From contig JAZGTN010000046.1 of the NCBI GenBank assembly GCA_037783415.1, positions 3,106,501 through 3,170,500 of the forward strand: a stretch of 64,000 bases of DNA, read 5' to 3'. The DNA comes from Leptasterias polaris. Lineage: Eukaryota; Echinodermata; Asteroidea; Forcipulatida; Asteriidae. Position 1 is the stretch's first letter. Every line of letters begins with the position of its first letter. This document shows, piece after piece, positions 32,601-41,854 of the stretch. The notes below the pieces were generated by a model. It did no database searches and had not been told where the DNA came from. It saw only the letters and a program-made list of their open reading frames with translations. The translations under genes were made by a program, and so were the position numbers.

Positions 32601-35160
32601 TTATATATTTTTTAACTTTATATATTTTTCAACACACATTGTATTTTTTAGTTTCACGCAATTTTTTGTTTCATCCTCGAATACAAGAGCGCCATTTCCT
32701 GGGCCGTAATTTTGCCAACACTTTATATAATTTGTAAACTTGTTATATTTTTTGAATACATTTACATATCAGTTTTCACAAAATAAGGAAAACCGACATA
32801 ATTTGTTTCCTCCTTGAATGCAAATAGTTGTATCTTAAAAATAGTTTTCCTGTGAATAAATATTTGTGTGCAATTATATTTCCGCCATTGATATAAATGT
32901 TTAATGCAAAAATAATTGATTTTAAATAAATTAATAAAAAAAAGTTAAAGGTTTCTTGTTAAAAAATGTATTTTTTTACTTTACTTACCAATATTTTTTA
33001 TATTTTAAATATTTCGTAAAATATGTTATTTATTAATGTATGTTTTCTGTTATATACATGATATCATATATATTACATAAAAAGTATATATATTTTTTTA
33101 TTTATTTATATAATTAGTTTGTGTATATCTAGCCTACTTGCTAGGTAGATTTTGTTCTTTGAGAACTTGTCTTGCTATTTATTCTACTGCCGCAGAGTAG
33201 ATTATTCGGAATCTACCCAAGTAGATATACACATGGTGTTACCGCAAACCGTGACATTGATACCTCACCATGCAATGCCTCAAATCCCATATACAGCCTT
33301 AACTGCAAAAGATACCAAACATTTCCTTTAATATAGTGCAGCAAGCTCCTTCCAGTGAGCTTTCCTGAGGAAAAAAAACATACACAGTGTCTATATAGAT
33401 CGGATTTGTTTGCCAATTTGACCTGAACGTTTTGATTAAAATTTGAAATAGCTGTTTGTATAGGCTGATATTCTTTGGCCCGCATGCGCAAGTGCTGCGC
33501 ACCGCGCCCCCATTGCTTGGACCGTTGGGAGGTTCAAGGTCTAGAATAAAGGGGGACCCAGGCCTGCAAGCCATTTCCATGATTTTCAACGTTCATCCAA
33601 TCTCATCCCTGATTGATCTATGATAAATTATTGTTTACTCAGTGCTTTCCCCCGGAGTCCAGCAGGGAAAACAAAATATCCATGGGCACCTGTGATGGCC
33701 TTGGAAGCTGTTTGTGGTACTAGACCCTTTAATTCCCATGAAATATGTAAATTGCACATGGTGTGTGCGCACTAACAATTTGGTTGGCAAAATGATAGAA
33801 CGTTGCGCCTGTTTGTATGGGGCTAATGGTCGCGTGATGCAGACGCATTTGTGCGTCTGCTTAGTGCACATTTCTATGGCGTTTGCCAACCAATAGTGTC
33901 TGTACGCATGCGTAAATTTAATTAGCATATTACATGGGAAGGGTCTTTTAACATTGCAATCCACAGAGCTTACATCTGGGCTCATTTTCATTGAGCTGCT
34001 TAAGCAGAAAATATTGCCTAACAATTGTCTGCTAATCAGAAATAAGCAGGATACCAGTCACGAAATGTACTTGTGACATTGCGGTTTGGCTGGTAACCTT
34101 ATTCTGGTAAGCATTTTTTGTGTGCTTCGCTACTTTTGGTTGTACCATACATTAAACTATAAAAAAATTATTGTTTACCCCCAATATGCAATAATTCCTT
34201 CTGTCAGAATGATACCCTATGAGATGACTTTTTAATTGTCTGTATCCAGGTGGTACACATATTTTCCCACATTGAGCAGACGTACTGCGTTGAGACATTC
34301 AGTGCATGTGATCAGGACATCAAAGAAACGACTCCTGTGGCTGATAGTCCGTCTTATAAGTGGTTAACCGCCCAGGACTTCTGGTCTGGGGCTGTCTCGA
34401 CAGCAATGAAGAAATGTTTTACTGCCTACCTAAAATCAATCAGTCCGCCAAAGGTAATAAAAGAAAGATTTCTGTGCCCCTCATTAAAATTATTGTTTTG
34501 CTCTTAAAGGTGTTGCACCAATGCTTTGGTGAGATTAAAAATGTAAATATTTGTATAAAGGTGATTGTGGTGGAAAATTTCCCTTGCTTGAAATTCTAAG
34601 GTTTTTAAGAATTGCGTAAAACAATAGTTTTTATCTCAGGAGTTCGAACCCCCCCCCCCCCCCCAAAAAAAAAAATCAAAAACAAAATCACTAAATAACA
34701 GTTTATTATTTCAAAAATTGAGAGCCACTGTTATGATTTGAATCTTGGCATCATTTGTGAAGTTTAATGTGTGCAATATTTACACATAGTGGTGACCAGG
34801 TTTGACCTTGTTTTTTGTGCAAACCGGAAGTTTGAATAATGTTGTATTATGAAGCTTTCTGTATTATTATTATTATTATTATTATTATTTATTTGACCTC
34901 AACAAAACAAGTACAACAAAAAGCACAGCAAAAGTTAAACGATAACACAACGAACCATTATGTTTTATATGGCAATAATTATTTGTTTAGATGTTGAGCA
35001 AACGCCTTGGCTATAGTTTTTTCTTTTGTGTTTTTATTTTAAGGTGAACTCTAGAAAGATAAAATTTGACTCCAAAAAGACCGGAGATGCTAAGAAGCAA
35101 ACAGGTTTGGATGCCTTCTTCAAACCAGCACAGAAGAAAAGGATGATCTCAGATTCATAG
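14655..35160 (+). CDS. MUTYH: MUTYH adenine DNA glycosylase, complete, 13 exons
   Basis: Base-excision repair enzyme that removes A mispaired with 8-oxoG. Exons: 14655-14817, 15906-16027, 17514-17624, 18744-18788, 22154-22339, 23374-23471, 24168-24312, 24957-25053, 25502-25611, 26455-26533, 27456-27607, 34250-34453, 35044-35160 (stop TAG). Phases agree throughout; 542 aa. Seen: basic N-terminus (MGKKRK, SKKRK); E112 in [14 protein letters not shown] (catalytic Glu); Hh[11 protein letters not shown] 191-200; D215 in VVDGNV (catalytic Asp); 4Fe-4S cysteines 269, 276, 279, 285 (C-x6-C-x2-C-x5-C); C322, C327 and C330 match the interdomain zinc-linchpin cysteines of mammalian MUTYH; NUDIX-like 8-oxoG recognition domain about 337-500; PIP box QTGLDAFF 523-530 at the C-terminus. 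The start at 14655 has a good context (ACCATGG). An in-frame ATG at 14580 would add 25 residues. Intron 11 is 6.6 kb and contains a large foldback element. Confidence 0.95.
15121..15205. repeat. Near-perfect 85-bp hairpin in MUTYH intron 1
   Basis: ACTCCTAGAACTATGAGG running into TTCATTCCGCTATCGTCT is followed, after a 5-base loop, by its reverse complement with a few extra bases (TTGT) near the base of the stem. Such fresh hairpins usually come from small foldback transposons. Confidence 0.85.
15540..15860. repeat. Family G repeat followed by SINE family B (reverse)
   Basis: 15540-15670 matches the family G consensus. From 15700 the minus strand reads GGGCTAGATAGCTCAGTTGG and GGTTCAAATCCCGCTC, a tRNA-like head with A and B boxes, followed by a T-rich stretch. 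The tRNA fold is imperfect and the unit recurs at 27.0 kb and 35.8 kb, so it is a SINE and not a tRNA gene. Ends just upstream of MUTYH exon 2. Confidence 0.7.
16215..16600. repeat. Palindromic MITE in MUTYH intron 2
   Basis: Long arms containing AGCCTTTTGTCAAGGCC, CGAGTGGCGAAGCCACGAG and CCAACTTGTTTGCGGTTT are repeated in inverted order on the right (ending CCTTGACAAAAGGCT). The centre holds a second hairpin, GACTTTTGCTACC / GGTAGCAAAAGTC. Confidence 0.85.
16651..17361. mobile_element. 711-bp non-autonomous DNA element with ~20-bp inverted ends
   Basis: Ends are AATAGACTGTGCAAGTCTCG and the inverted copy finishing GCACAGTCTATT. No transposase frame. A second copy with nearly the same interior lies at 43542-44718, and a decayed fragment at about 29830-29935. 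Confidence 0.85.
17698..17942. repeat. Palindromic MITE with GGGCCCAATTTCAT ends
   Basis: Same family as 4015-4206: starts CCTGGGCCCAATTTCATGG and ends CTATGAAATTGGCCCC, with inverted GCTTAAGCACAAAATTTGC blocks. MUTYH intron 3. Confidence 0.85.
18300..18625 (-). repeat. Local tandem of family G repeat
   Basis: Three units of roughly 130 bases, each with GGGCACCACGGCCAAGAC-type sequence, an 'ACAGAGGC(A/T)ATGGCCT' block and a CATTTTCATTT-type block. Immediately upstream of MUTYH exon 4. Confidence 0.7.
19050..19395 (-). repeat. SINE family C, near full length, reverse
   Basis: ATTAATTCTGGTTGTGAAGC, then GGAGAGAACTCAAGGAAGG, GGGAGGAAAACCCCAGA, then ATGATTCGAACCGGGTTCC (reverse B-box), then a second tRNA-like segment ending near 19385. 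MUTYH intron 4. Confidence 0.8.
19909..20325 (+). pseudogene. Non-LTR retrotransposon reverse transcriptase, C-terminal fragment
   Basis: Frame reads [19 protein letters not shown], then [20 protein letters not shown], then KRACRIIL, ending at TAA 20323-20325. The pattern [14 protein letters not shown]...[11 protein letters not shown] is the usual tail of reverse transcriptase ORFs in CR1/jockey/RTE-like non-LTR elements. The upstream side is blocked by a stop near 19907, so this is a 5'-truncated insertion inside MUTYH intron 4. A 3' UTR follows to about 20525, with inverted GGCCTATATCGGC near 20474. Confidence 0.85.
20746..21540 (+). repeat. Tandem array of four tRNA-derived SINE units (family E)
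   Basis: tRNA-like modules start at about 20800, 20989, 21216 and 21417 (spacings 189, 227, 201). Each has GCTCGGTGGTCTAGTGG (A box), a degenerate anticodon arm and GGGTTCGAATCC (B box), then a tail GATTTGCCTGTGGATTTTT and AAGTACTGAGTAC. The acceptor stem pairs with G-T wobbles, but the anticodon arm pairs over only about three bases, so I do not call tRNA genes. Minus-strand reading gives the familiar SINE-derived peptide [20 protein letters not shown]. Confidence 0.85.
21743..22100. mobile_element. TTAA-type MITE (~358 bp) in MUTYH intron 4
   Basis: Left end CTAAAGAGTGTGTACAAC (one TTAA base mutated), right end GTTGTACACACCCTTTAA. Interior closely matches 42875-43227 (GCCAAAGACCTGTATCCA; AACAAACCTGTGAAAG; TTACTCATTTC). 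Ends about 50 bases before exon 5. Confidence 0.8.
22640..22805 (+). repeat. SINE family A, 3' part
   Basis: Matches 6120-6340: CAGGCTCCTAGTGGATGA, GGGGTAACCCTGTTTTAGC, GCAATTACGTGCCCC, ending CTCAAAAATAAAAAC. Confidence 0.75.
23560..24095 (+). repeat. 25-bp GC-rich minisatellite, about 21 units, MUTYH intron 6
   Basis: Unit GTACCTCCACCCCTTG plus CCCCAGGGA, exactly 25 bases in the best copies (GGAGT at 23621, 23646, 23671, 23696) and drifting to the right. Because 25 is not a multiple of three, it gives Pro/Leu-rich ORFs on the plus strand and Gly/Val-rich ORFs on the minus strand; these are not genes. It starts about 90 bases after exon 6. Confidence 0.95.
25915..26035. repeat. Partial GGGCCCAATTTCAT-family MITE
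   Basis: Right half only: CACAGATGG...GGCTGGTAACCTTATTCTGG, GCTTAGCTACTTTTTGTG, AGCAGCTCTATGAAATTAGG. MUTYH intron 9. Confidence 0.65.
26195..26430 (+). repeat. Terminal segment of an unclassified element with GTTCT hairpins and a 10-bp tandem
   Basis: Contains hairpin GTTCTTTTCAGAAC, four tandem AAGTCTCCCG units at about 26227-26268, AGTAGAATAAATAGCAAGAC, palindrome GTTCTCAAAGAAC, and ATGGTGTTACCGCAAACC followed by CCATGCAATGCC. The same blocks close the right end of the 30.7-33.3 kb foldback and recur near 39.3 and 50.2 kb. Confidence 0.7.
26985..27370 (+). repeat. Two SINE family B units in MUTYH intron 10
   Basis: First head GGGCTAGATAGCTTAGTTGG near 26997 with GGTTCAAATCCCTCCC; second head GGGCTAGAAATATCAGTTGG near 27278 with GGTTCAAATCCTGCTC; both are followed by an AATTTTTCTTTGTT-type stretch. 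Divergent from each other and without a clean tRNA fold. Confidence 0.7.
27690..27830 (-). repeat. SINE family E fragment, reverse
   Basis: GTGATTCGAACCCATGACC (reverse B box), CCACTAGACCATCGAG (reverse A box), then TAGCAGCGGGTATCGCAA as at the right side of the 21-kb array units. Confidence 0.65.
28020..28375 (-). repeat. SINE family D, full length, reverse
   Basis: From right to left on the minus strand: GTGTCACGGCCGCGCAGT head, B-box-like GGGTCAGAATCCCAG, GACACTTGTGCCCTTGAGC, a core with TACCTGCAAAGAAG, GTAAAGCGCATTGACAC and an ATT-rich tail. MUTYH intron 11. Confidence 0.8.
29490..29640 (+). repeat. SINE family C, 5' part
   Basis: GGTGTAGTAGTATCTTTCC (A-box side) and CCATGGTTCAAATCCCGCC (B box), then AACTATGTGGATCGG and TTTTTCAGTCCCTATACC as in 40850-41115. 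Confidence 0.65.
30655..33293. mobile_element. 2.6-kb foldback (long inverted repeat) element in MUTYH intron 11
   Basis: The two halves are inverted copies around a centre near 31767, where ATCCGATAATGAATCCGA faces TCGGATTCATTATCGGA. Matching pairs run outward: GAGGGGTTTCGTGAGTCATG, TAGTAATACATGGTATACTG, AGATGGCGCTCTTCCGAAC, AATTATGTCGGTTTTCCTTA, TTTATATCAATGGCGGAAAT and TGATATCATGTATATAAT. Outer ends carry GGTTTGCGGTAACACCAT (left) and its complement ATGGTGTTACCGCAAACC (right). The 12-base sequence CAGCCTTAACTG flanks it directly at 30643-30654 and 33294-33305. Left and right arms differ in length (about 1.1 and 1.5 kb) through later insertions. No transposase frame. The innermost 250 bases of each arm are GC-richer and read as a Ser/Pro/Ala-rich ORF ([19 protein letters not shown]), of uncertain meaning. 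Confidence 0.9.
31293..31455. mobile_element. Small hairpin MITE nested in the left arm of the foldback
   Basis: GATCCATTAAG...TTGACCAATCACAGCCGCG is mirrored by CGCGGTTGTGATTGGTCAA...TTAATGGATC. The right arm of the foldback (32085-32110) lacks it and reads AACAATAATTGCAGG, giving an internal empty site; flanks are consistent with a TA target. Confidence 0.8.
33980..34135. repeat. GGGCCCAATTTCAT-family MITE, partial
   Basis: GGGCTCATTTTCATTGAGC, GCTTAAGCAGAAAATATTG, AATAAGCAGGATACCAGTC, GGCTGGTAACCTTATTCTGG; the right terminus is lost. Ends about 110 bases before MUTYH exon 12. Confidence 0.65.
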
Positions 35161-35382
35161 CGGACCGGTAGCTCTACAGCTGGGCCCAATCTCATGGCTT
35201 TGCTTACCGTGGAGTTCTGTGCTGACAGTCACCAATGTCCGCTTACAGGATTGCCGCCGAATTTCTGCCGGAGCTGTCATGGCCATTTTTGAAACCAAGA
35301 AGGCTATGTCTCTGGCTTGGGCACCATCTATTCTTTGACCAGAGCTGCCAACTCTAACTGATTCTGCAGAAAGTTCACTGAA

Positions 35383-35388
35383 AATAAA
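35383..35388 (+). terminator. Possible MUTYH polyadenylation signal AATAAA
   Basis: AATAAA about 225 bases after the MUTYH stop. It lies beside a short repeated segment that also occurs near 8208-8245, so the signal may have been brought by a repeat. Confidence 0.4.
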
Positions 35389-35814
35389 GAGCTAGGAACG
35401 CTTACAAGATGTAATAGGGCGGCTTTTCCTCATAAGGTCATCTGCAAGACGTCACATCAAATGTCAGTTTATATATAATTCTTAAATTGATAGGATTGCG
35501 TGGATTCCCTTCACACCTAGAAGTCGTCGTTACGTTTTTGTTTTTTTATGAGAACGTAGAACCGGCTGGCTTTGACTGATATTAGATTCCGATATAAAAA
35601 GCCAAGTTGGGTGAGATAGTTAGCATGAACTGTAAGAATGCATGGTACTAAACACGAGTTTATTATTTCGTTTATTCTTATACATTTGTTATTTTGATCA
35701 TGTCTGTTTGCTGTTTATATGTTATATAGCCTATATTGATATCATGTATACACGCGTTCTCTCTTTTATTTTATTTTTCTGATGTTATGTTTCTTAAACT
35801 AATTCTTAAATTTT

Positions 35815-35975
35815 TGGTTGAACAAAGAAAAATTTACTAGAGAGCGGGATTTGAACCAACGACCTCCGGTGTGCCGGCGCTCTATTAACTGCTGAGCTAT
35901 CTGTCTCTAATGTTGGCATTCTCCCTATTTTGTCAATGTTTTTGAAGTTCGGGGTGCCAGTCGGAAGCCATTCAA
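35815..35975 (-). repeat. SINE family B, reverse
   Basis: Same structure as 15700-15860: AAAAATTTACTAGAG, GGGATTTGAACCAACGACC, CTGAGCTATCTGTC, CAGTCGGAAGCCATTCAACC. Confidence 0.75.
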
Positions 35976-37489
35976 CCTGTAACTGCTGTGTAGCCATGGA
36001 TCTTATCCAAGCTTAGGTACAACCTGGGAAGCGGCAGCCAGGGGATCACCTTAAGGGGATGCGACTTTTTATATTAAAAACTTAATAATAATTTGTATTT
36101 CAACTAATTATGTATATTATTATATGTTGTTATCCACATGACTTACCAAAATTGTACCATCGCGATTGTTATTTGATAATAGTACAATAAATTCATATTT
36201 TTCAAAGAACATCCTTTGGGCAGTGTGCATTCATAAGTCGCTGATTCCGTAACTCCTAATGAATATAACATCGAACGCGCCAAGTCTCGCACACTTTCAA
36301 AGCAAATGCTAAACACGCCCTTTTTCGTACTTGAGGCGAACATCTTATTGGATCCCCGTGAGGGTTGAGCTGTTCCAAGTAAGCAAATCAGCTAGATTAT
36401 GGTCAGCGAAAACAACTATAGTCACCAGCCAAACTGGCATTTGATATAATTAATGTGCGACTGGTCCCCAACCGATAGTTGCTCAGCAAAAAAATGTAGC
36501 TCGGTGGAAATGTGTCAGAGAAACCGGACAAGGGGTTGTTGCATCGTTTGGAGTGCCTCCCTCTGGGGATTCGCTTCCTGCTTTCACTTAACGGCCATGC
36601 AATGTTAAGAGCCAATCCAGAGGTAGTTTGAGTACACACGATCAGAGGACAACACGCCTCATGTCAGGCTCATAGACCTTTCTATTGCAACGTCACAGCC
36701 CGAGTTTTTGCCAACCGAGGTTGGGAAACTATGGAAAGCCATAAATGCAAAGCAAACACAAACAATGTTACACAAATATTCAAAAATAGTGTTGAATTTG
36801 TTGAAAACATAGCAACCAATCATGGCAGGTCTTTTATTTAATTGAAAGTTTGCAGAAAATGTTGAACTTGGTCACAACATCTGTTAACACGATTGAATGT
36901 TTTGCTAACAATCGGCCGTCCATGCCAACCAGCGTGGTTTGTTTAACAACAATGGACGGTCTATATGCTTCGGCTCATATACATGACGGTGCCGCAGCCA
37001 TGTTGCTTTTCTCCTGTGGCAGGTAGAAAAAAGTCTGGTACCTTTTCAAGAAACAGGAATTAGAAGACATCTTTTCTCTGTCGAGTTGGCTCCTTTCACT
37101 GACGTCACACGCGGTTACTATAGAGCAAGTTTGGTGTTAAAACTTTTTGTTTAAATCACGCATGCGTGGTCTGTGTTTCACTCGAACGCGTTTAGTCGAT
37201 TGATTCGGAAAATATGGCAACCAACATGGCGACGACGTATCGAAGAGAAAAAACTGTATTGTTCCAAAACGCCATCTTGACAAAGTGACGTAACTTCGTT
37301 GTTGACTAGAGAAACAGTGCTCCGGAGCTAGGTTGGTCCAGTTGGACTAGCTGGGTCAACCATGCAGCGTTCGAGTGACATCTAGATCGACTATGGTTAA
37401 GTCTAGTCGACTCTAGTCAGCCAACCGAACTTGCTCATAGCTGCACATGGTCTGCCAGTCAAATTACAACATGCAGTTTGGCTACCATG

Positions 37490-38115
37490 GGCAGCGCGCC
37501 ATATCGACAATTCTCTTCGGAAACTTAACAATATGAAGTCATTTAAAAAAACATTTAAGGAAACTCTTTTATATAAATACAAGTAGGTCTAAATACAAAT
37601 AATTCCCAACACATCTATAGTTATAATTGTTCTGTCAAAGCTTCGCTACCCCCACTTTAAACTTTAACTGAGACTAATTTTCATTATTTATTTTCAGTGC
37701 TTGAACTTTATTCACAAGCTTCACCGCTTTGCGTTTTTTTGTTTGTTTGTCTGTTTTTGTTTGTTTGTTTCTTGGGGTTACTTACTTACTTTTTGCTTAC
37801 TTTTTTATTTGCTTGCTTAGGTTTATTTATTTATTTGTTCATTGTATTTTCTTTATTGACCTTGTTATTTATTTTATACTCATTTCAATAACTTAAAATG
37901 TTTGTTTTTTGTTATTTGCGCTTTAAGTAGATTTAACTTGAAGCACATATAATATAAATGAGGGGGTTCGCACTCGACAAGCTTGCTTCTTGCAAATCCC
38001 CTCCACATCTTTGTTTAGTCTTATCTACTTGTTTATGTAATTAAAAAATGTACCTCTGCTTCTTATTTTTTGCATTGATGTGGAAATAAAATGAATGAAT
38101 GAATGAATGAATACC
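37490..38115 (+). pseudogene. 3' end of a non-LTR retrotransposon with an (AATG)n tail
   Basis: A short open end reads SLRKLNNMKSFKKTFKETLL then YKYK and a TAG at about 37586, the typical last residues of non-LTR reverse transcriptase ORFs. A T-rich 3' UTR follows and ends in tandem AATG units at about 38088-38115. The rest of the ORF is absent (5' truncation). Confidence 0.6.
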
Positions 38116-39289
38116 TACGGTCACTGATCGAGCAAGGCGAGATCAAACACAGAGGGCACCTAAAATGGCTGCTGACAAAATGTAGTAAAAACTTTGGAAC
38201 CAAATAAAAAACAACGTAGCGTATTTTGGGTGGTAACCCCTAAACTCGGTTGCAAATATCATGGTTGTTACCAGTTGTTCACATTTGGGAATTTATAGGA
38301 GTCTCTGACGCTGACATTTTGTCCAGCCAACCTCTAAATTCCTTGAAAGAATTGACGAACAAATCAACAACATATTAACTTTTAAAATAAAATATATTTT
38401 TAAAAAAGGGGACAAAATGAAGGAGATCATTTAGATCAGTGCCGCATTGTATCCAACTCAAAATGTTGGCGCTTATTTAATACCATGCCCCTGTGCCAAT
38501 GTCCTGAGAAATCCCACCGAAACCATGATTTAACTGGCTGTGCTAACAAGCAAAGTACACGACCCTTCTCTTCTTGCCAAACCCTAACCCAAATTTTAGC
38601 CCAAGCCCTGGCCCCTATTCTAACCACAACTAGCCCAATCCCCCTCCCAAGTTCATCCCAATAACACAGCTGTCATAACATGAGTCGCTTTCATCTTTGG
38701 CGTAGGCCCCTAATTGTGCATAAACTTTGTAGCGGCTCCGTTTTTAAAGGTAAGATGTGTTTTCACAGAATGTGAGCTCTACCACCTTACTAACCCAATA
38801 AGAACAAAACCATTTTACTTGAAATAACAATTTCCGCAGGCAAGGTGAAATGCTATATTTTCAGCAAAAATAAGAAGCGAAAATTACAGGTCAAATTTCG
38901 TGCATTCGACCATTTGCAGTTAACACGTATAATGTTTTTCTTGTGCCTCTGTCGCCATGACGACCTGTTGCCTCCATTTCATCAGTTAAAAGCTCTCCGT
39001 GTAAACTCACACCTGCATCCAGCCCATGTCGGTAAAATATTTTGGATAAGGATGGCTAACATTTTCAATGCAAATGATTGGAATAGCCTTGAGCGGGACA
39101 AGAAAGCTTTTAACATGTGTCGAATTTCCACAATGATGTTCGCCTTGCTGAAGCCATCTTTGTTGTAAACAATTAAGCATCATGCTGAATCTCATAACAG
39201 CAACACTGGGAAAGATTTACTTTCCCCCCTACCGTCTTCAGATTTGGGTTAAAGCTGGAAGAGAATGACTACACTTTGAAAGTGGTCGC

Positions 39290-39425
39290 CAATACCAGTA
39301 ATAAATAATAGCAAGACAAGTCATCAAAGAACAAAAACTACCTAGCATGGTAGATAATAGCCTATTCATGGTTTTACCGCAAACCAAAGATAAACCATGC
39401 AATGCCTCAAATCCCATATAATAAA
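39290..39425 (+). repeat. Terminal segment of the GTTACCGCAAACC family
   Basis: AATAATAGCAAGACAAGTC, ATCAAAGAACAAAAAC, GGTTTTACCGCAAACC, CCATGCAATGCCTCAAATCC, matching 26270-26415 and 33150-33290. Confidence 0.7.
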
Positions 39426-40444
39426 TAAATATTTCCCAAAAGAATTTCCGTTTGAAATGTTTATGAGACGGAGCAACCATAATACAATATCTTGAAATGT
39501 ACACAGGTGGTGCATTATGCTCATAGGGCGTATGTTTAAATTTGCGTTCTCACAATTATACCAGTTGGCGTTTTATGTTCTTTTTGTTCCTCTTTTTCGG
39601 TATAGGTAAATATTAATTTGTACCATTTCTTTATTGTTTGAATGAAGTTGAATGTTGCATATTATTTGGACTTTACTTTATATCGTTCTCAACTCAGCCT
39701 TTTAGCTGCGACGAATCGGTCATAAAAATAATGAAAGTGAATTGAACGGAATTGAATTCAGAAATTCAATTTTTGGAAATCAGATCTCCTTTTACATAGA
39801 AACGAGTGTCTAATTTATTGAACGTCGATCGCGTGATGGTGCAATTAATTTTAGCTAGACGCTGTGTAAAGAGCCTTAATGGATTAACAGAAGACATATA
39901 GACCATGTGACCTGTGACAAAAGAGCCACAGAGTCTGGACTTCCTGCAGGCACAGTGGTACGCAGCTCAATCTCAATGGAAGAATACAATAAATCTTATA
40001 TTTTATGGAGATTGCGCTGTCTGATTTTTCTCAACTTTTGATATGAAGAAAGGGGGGACATCTCAAAAGCTGTACAGCTGTTGCTTTTGTAACTCTTGAA
40101 TTTATGTGAAAATTATGACACAAAGTGTAAATTTTCCCATATGGACTGTGTATCTTGCCTGTCAGGAAATGCATTAGAATGTACAAGGTCACTATTTATG
40201 TAAACAAAGGTAACATGGTCTATAGATACGGTCCTCATTGAGTCGCTGATAATAGCCTAAAGGCACTATTTCGTACCCAACGGCCGTGGCTTTGGCTTTG
40301 GTAGCGGCTTAGGCTCTGACAGTTATTTTGAAAACGTGTGTATTCGGTATGGGCCTTCAATCAGGCGGAGAAAACAAACCTAATTTCGAAGAGGGGCGAT
40401 ACAAAGGAATTATTGCTATTTAGCACACAAAAGAAAGAACACCT

Positions 40445-40665
40445 GAACCTAATAAAACACATACGGGTCAGAATTGACCCGGATCCTGGTGCCTGACCCC
40501 TTTACGGGTCAGTGTGACCCGTAAACTGTGTCAAAATGACCCAAAATGGGTCAAACTGACGCAGAATCCTTGTTAAAATCTCATTTGTAACCACTTGCCA
40601 GGTCAGCCTGACCCACAAATGGATCATAGCCACCTGAGAACTGGAATCCGGGTCATTTCTGGGAA
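40445..40665. repeat. Cluster of GGGTCA / TGACCC hexamers
   Basis: At least eight GGGTCA or TGACCC hexamers occur in about 200 bases, including inverted pairs GGGTCA-GAAT-TGACCC and GGGTCA-GTG-TGACCC and an everted pair TGACCC-AAAAT-GGGTCA. The left edge (ACGGGTCA) resembles 53945-53985, so a MITE origin is more likely than a regulatory array. Confidence 0.6.
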
Positions 40666-40849
40666 ACCACCATTTTTGTCATCATCGTCGTCATTCCCTT
40701 CGCAGTATTATCATTATTGTATTATTTCCTTTAATAATAAATAGATACCCTGTCAAGACACCCACCATAAAAAATAAGTAAATAAAAAAAAGGAGAGAAA
40801 GAAAAAAACGGCAAAGTAGAACAAAAATTGACATTCGGGTTGACGTAAA

Positions 40850-41115
40850 GTTTTATCTTTCCTCGCCTTCCACCTCTGGTTCCCCGTTTCGAATCCCACC
40901 AGGGTCACTATGTCAATTGTTTTTTCAGTCACTATACCTGATTGCGGTGGGTTTCCCATGAATTATTTCTCTTTGGTTTTCCTCTCACAGCTAGCTAAAT
41001 TGAAACTTCATTCCTTGTCTTCTCTCCATGCATGGGGTTCCCGACCTGTATGGTTAAGTTCGCTCTTCTGAGAATGCTTGGCTTCACAACCAGAGTTAAT
41101 AAATGAAATAAATGA
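40850..41115 (+). repeat. SINE family C
   Basis: TATCTTTCCTCGCCTTCCACC, GTTTCGAATCCCACC (B box), TTCAGTCACTATACC, TTGTCTTCTCTCCATG, GCTTCACAACCAGAGTTAAT, then an A-rich tail of AAATGAAT units. Confidence 0.75.
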
Positions 41116-41854
41116 ATACATAATACGGTCACTCTAATCCAACGATCGAACGGTGATGTCAGAAAATGATTTCGGGCATTATGCACTTTAGGGGAGATCA
41201 ATACAAGTGCATTGTTATTACACAAACAACAGCTGTGCCCGTCACAAGAGATTTATTGCTTGGTATGATTATGAGAGAATGACCCTCGGGATTGTCAACC
41301 TTAATGTCGATCGCATGTAGACCTCTATCTCACGCCGCAGCCGTCGTCAAGTTTCCTGTCTCCAATGGCATCAGTGGATACCAATTGTCGGTACGACGGC
41401 AAGGGATCAGCCTATTTAGTATTTGCCCCTTACAGCCTCGATGTTTTCTTATTGCTTTGGATGCAAGGGAAAACATAACTATACCGTAAGGTACAGTTGT
41501 TCACCGGAGGCTTGTTAATTTTAACTTGCTGTATTTATTGGGTTGTTTATTTCCTTTGCAAAGACACTCGCAGCCTAATGCTGAAAATTGGCAGTTCTTA
41601 TTGTAGTGCTTCATCACACAGACGCCGGGCATCTCATCAGAGCGCTCACTTATATTTTTACGACAGGTTTGCAGAACTTGTTTCTATTTATACAGCACAT
41701 TCAAACGGTTTACAACGCGATGCGGCGCAATCTGCAGTCACTTATGCCACACCACACCGGTACATACCCCCTTCTCGATTTTTAAGTGTTATGGGTTATG
41801 TTTTTACGTGCATTTACACAACACAAGGGACTTACGGCTAGCTAACGTCCCGTC

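Noticed and set aside
38845..39168. 107-codon plus-strand ORF
   Set aside because: No recognised domain, no splice context, and length within chance expectation; left as unassigned intergenic sequence.
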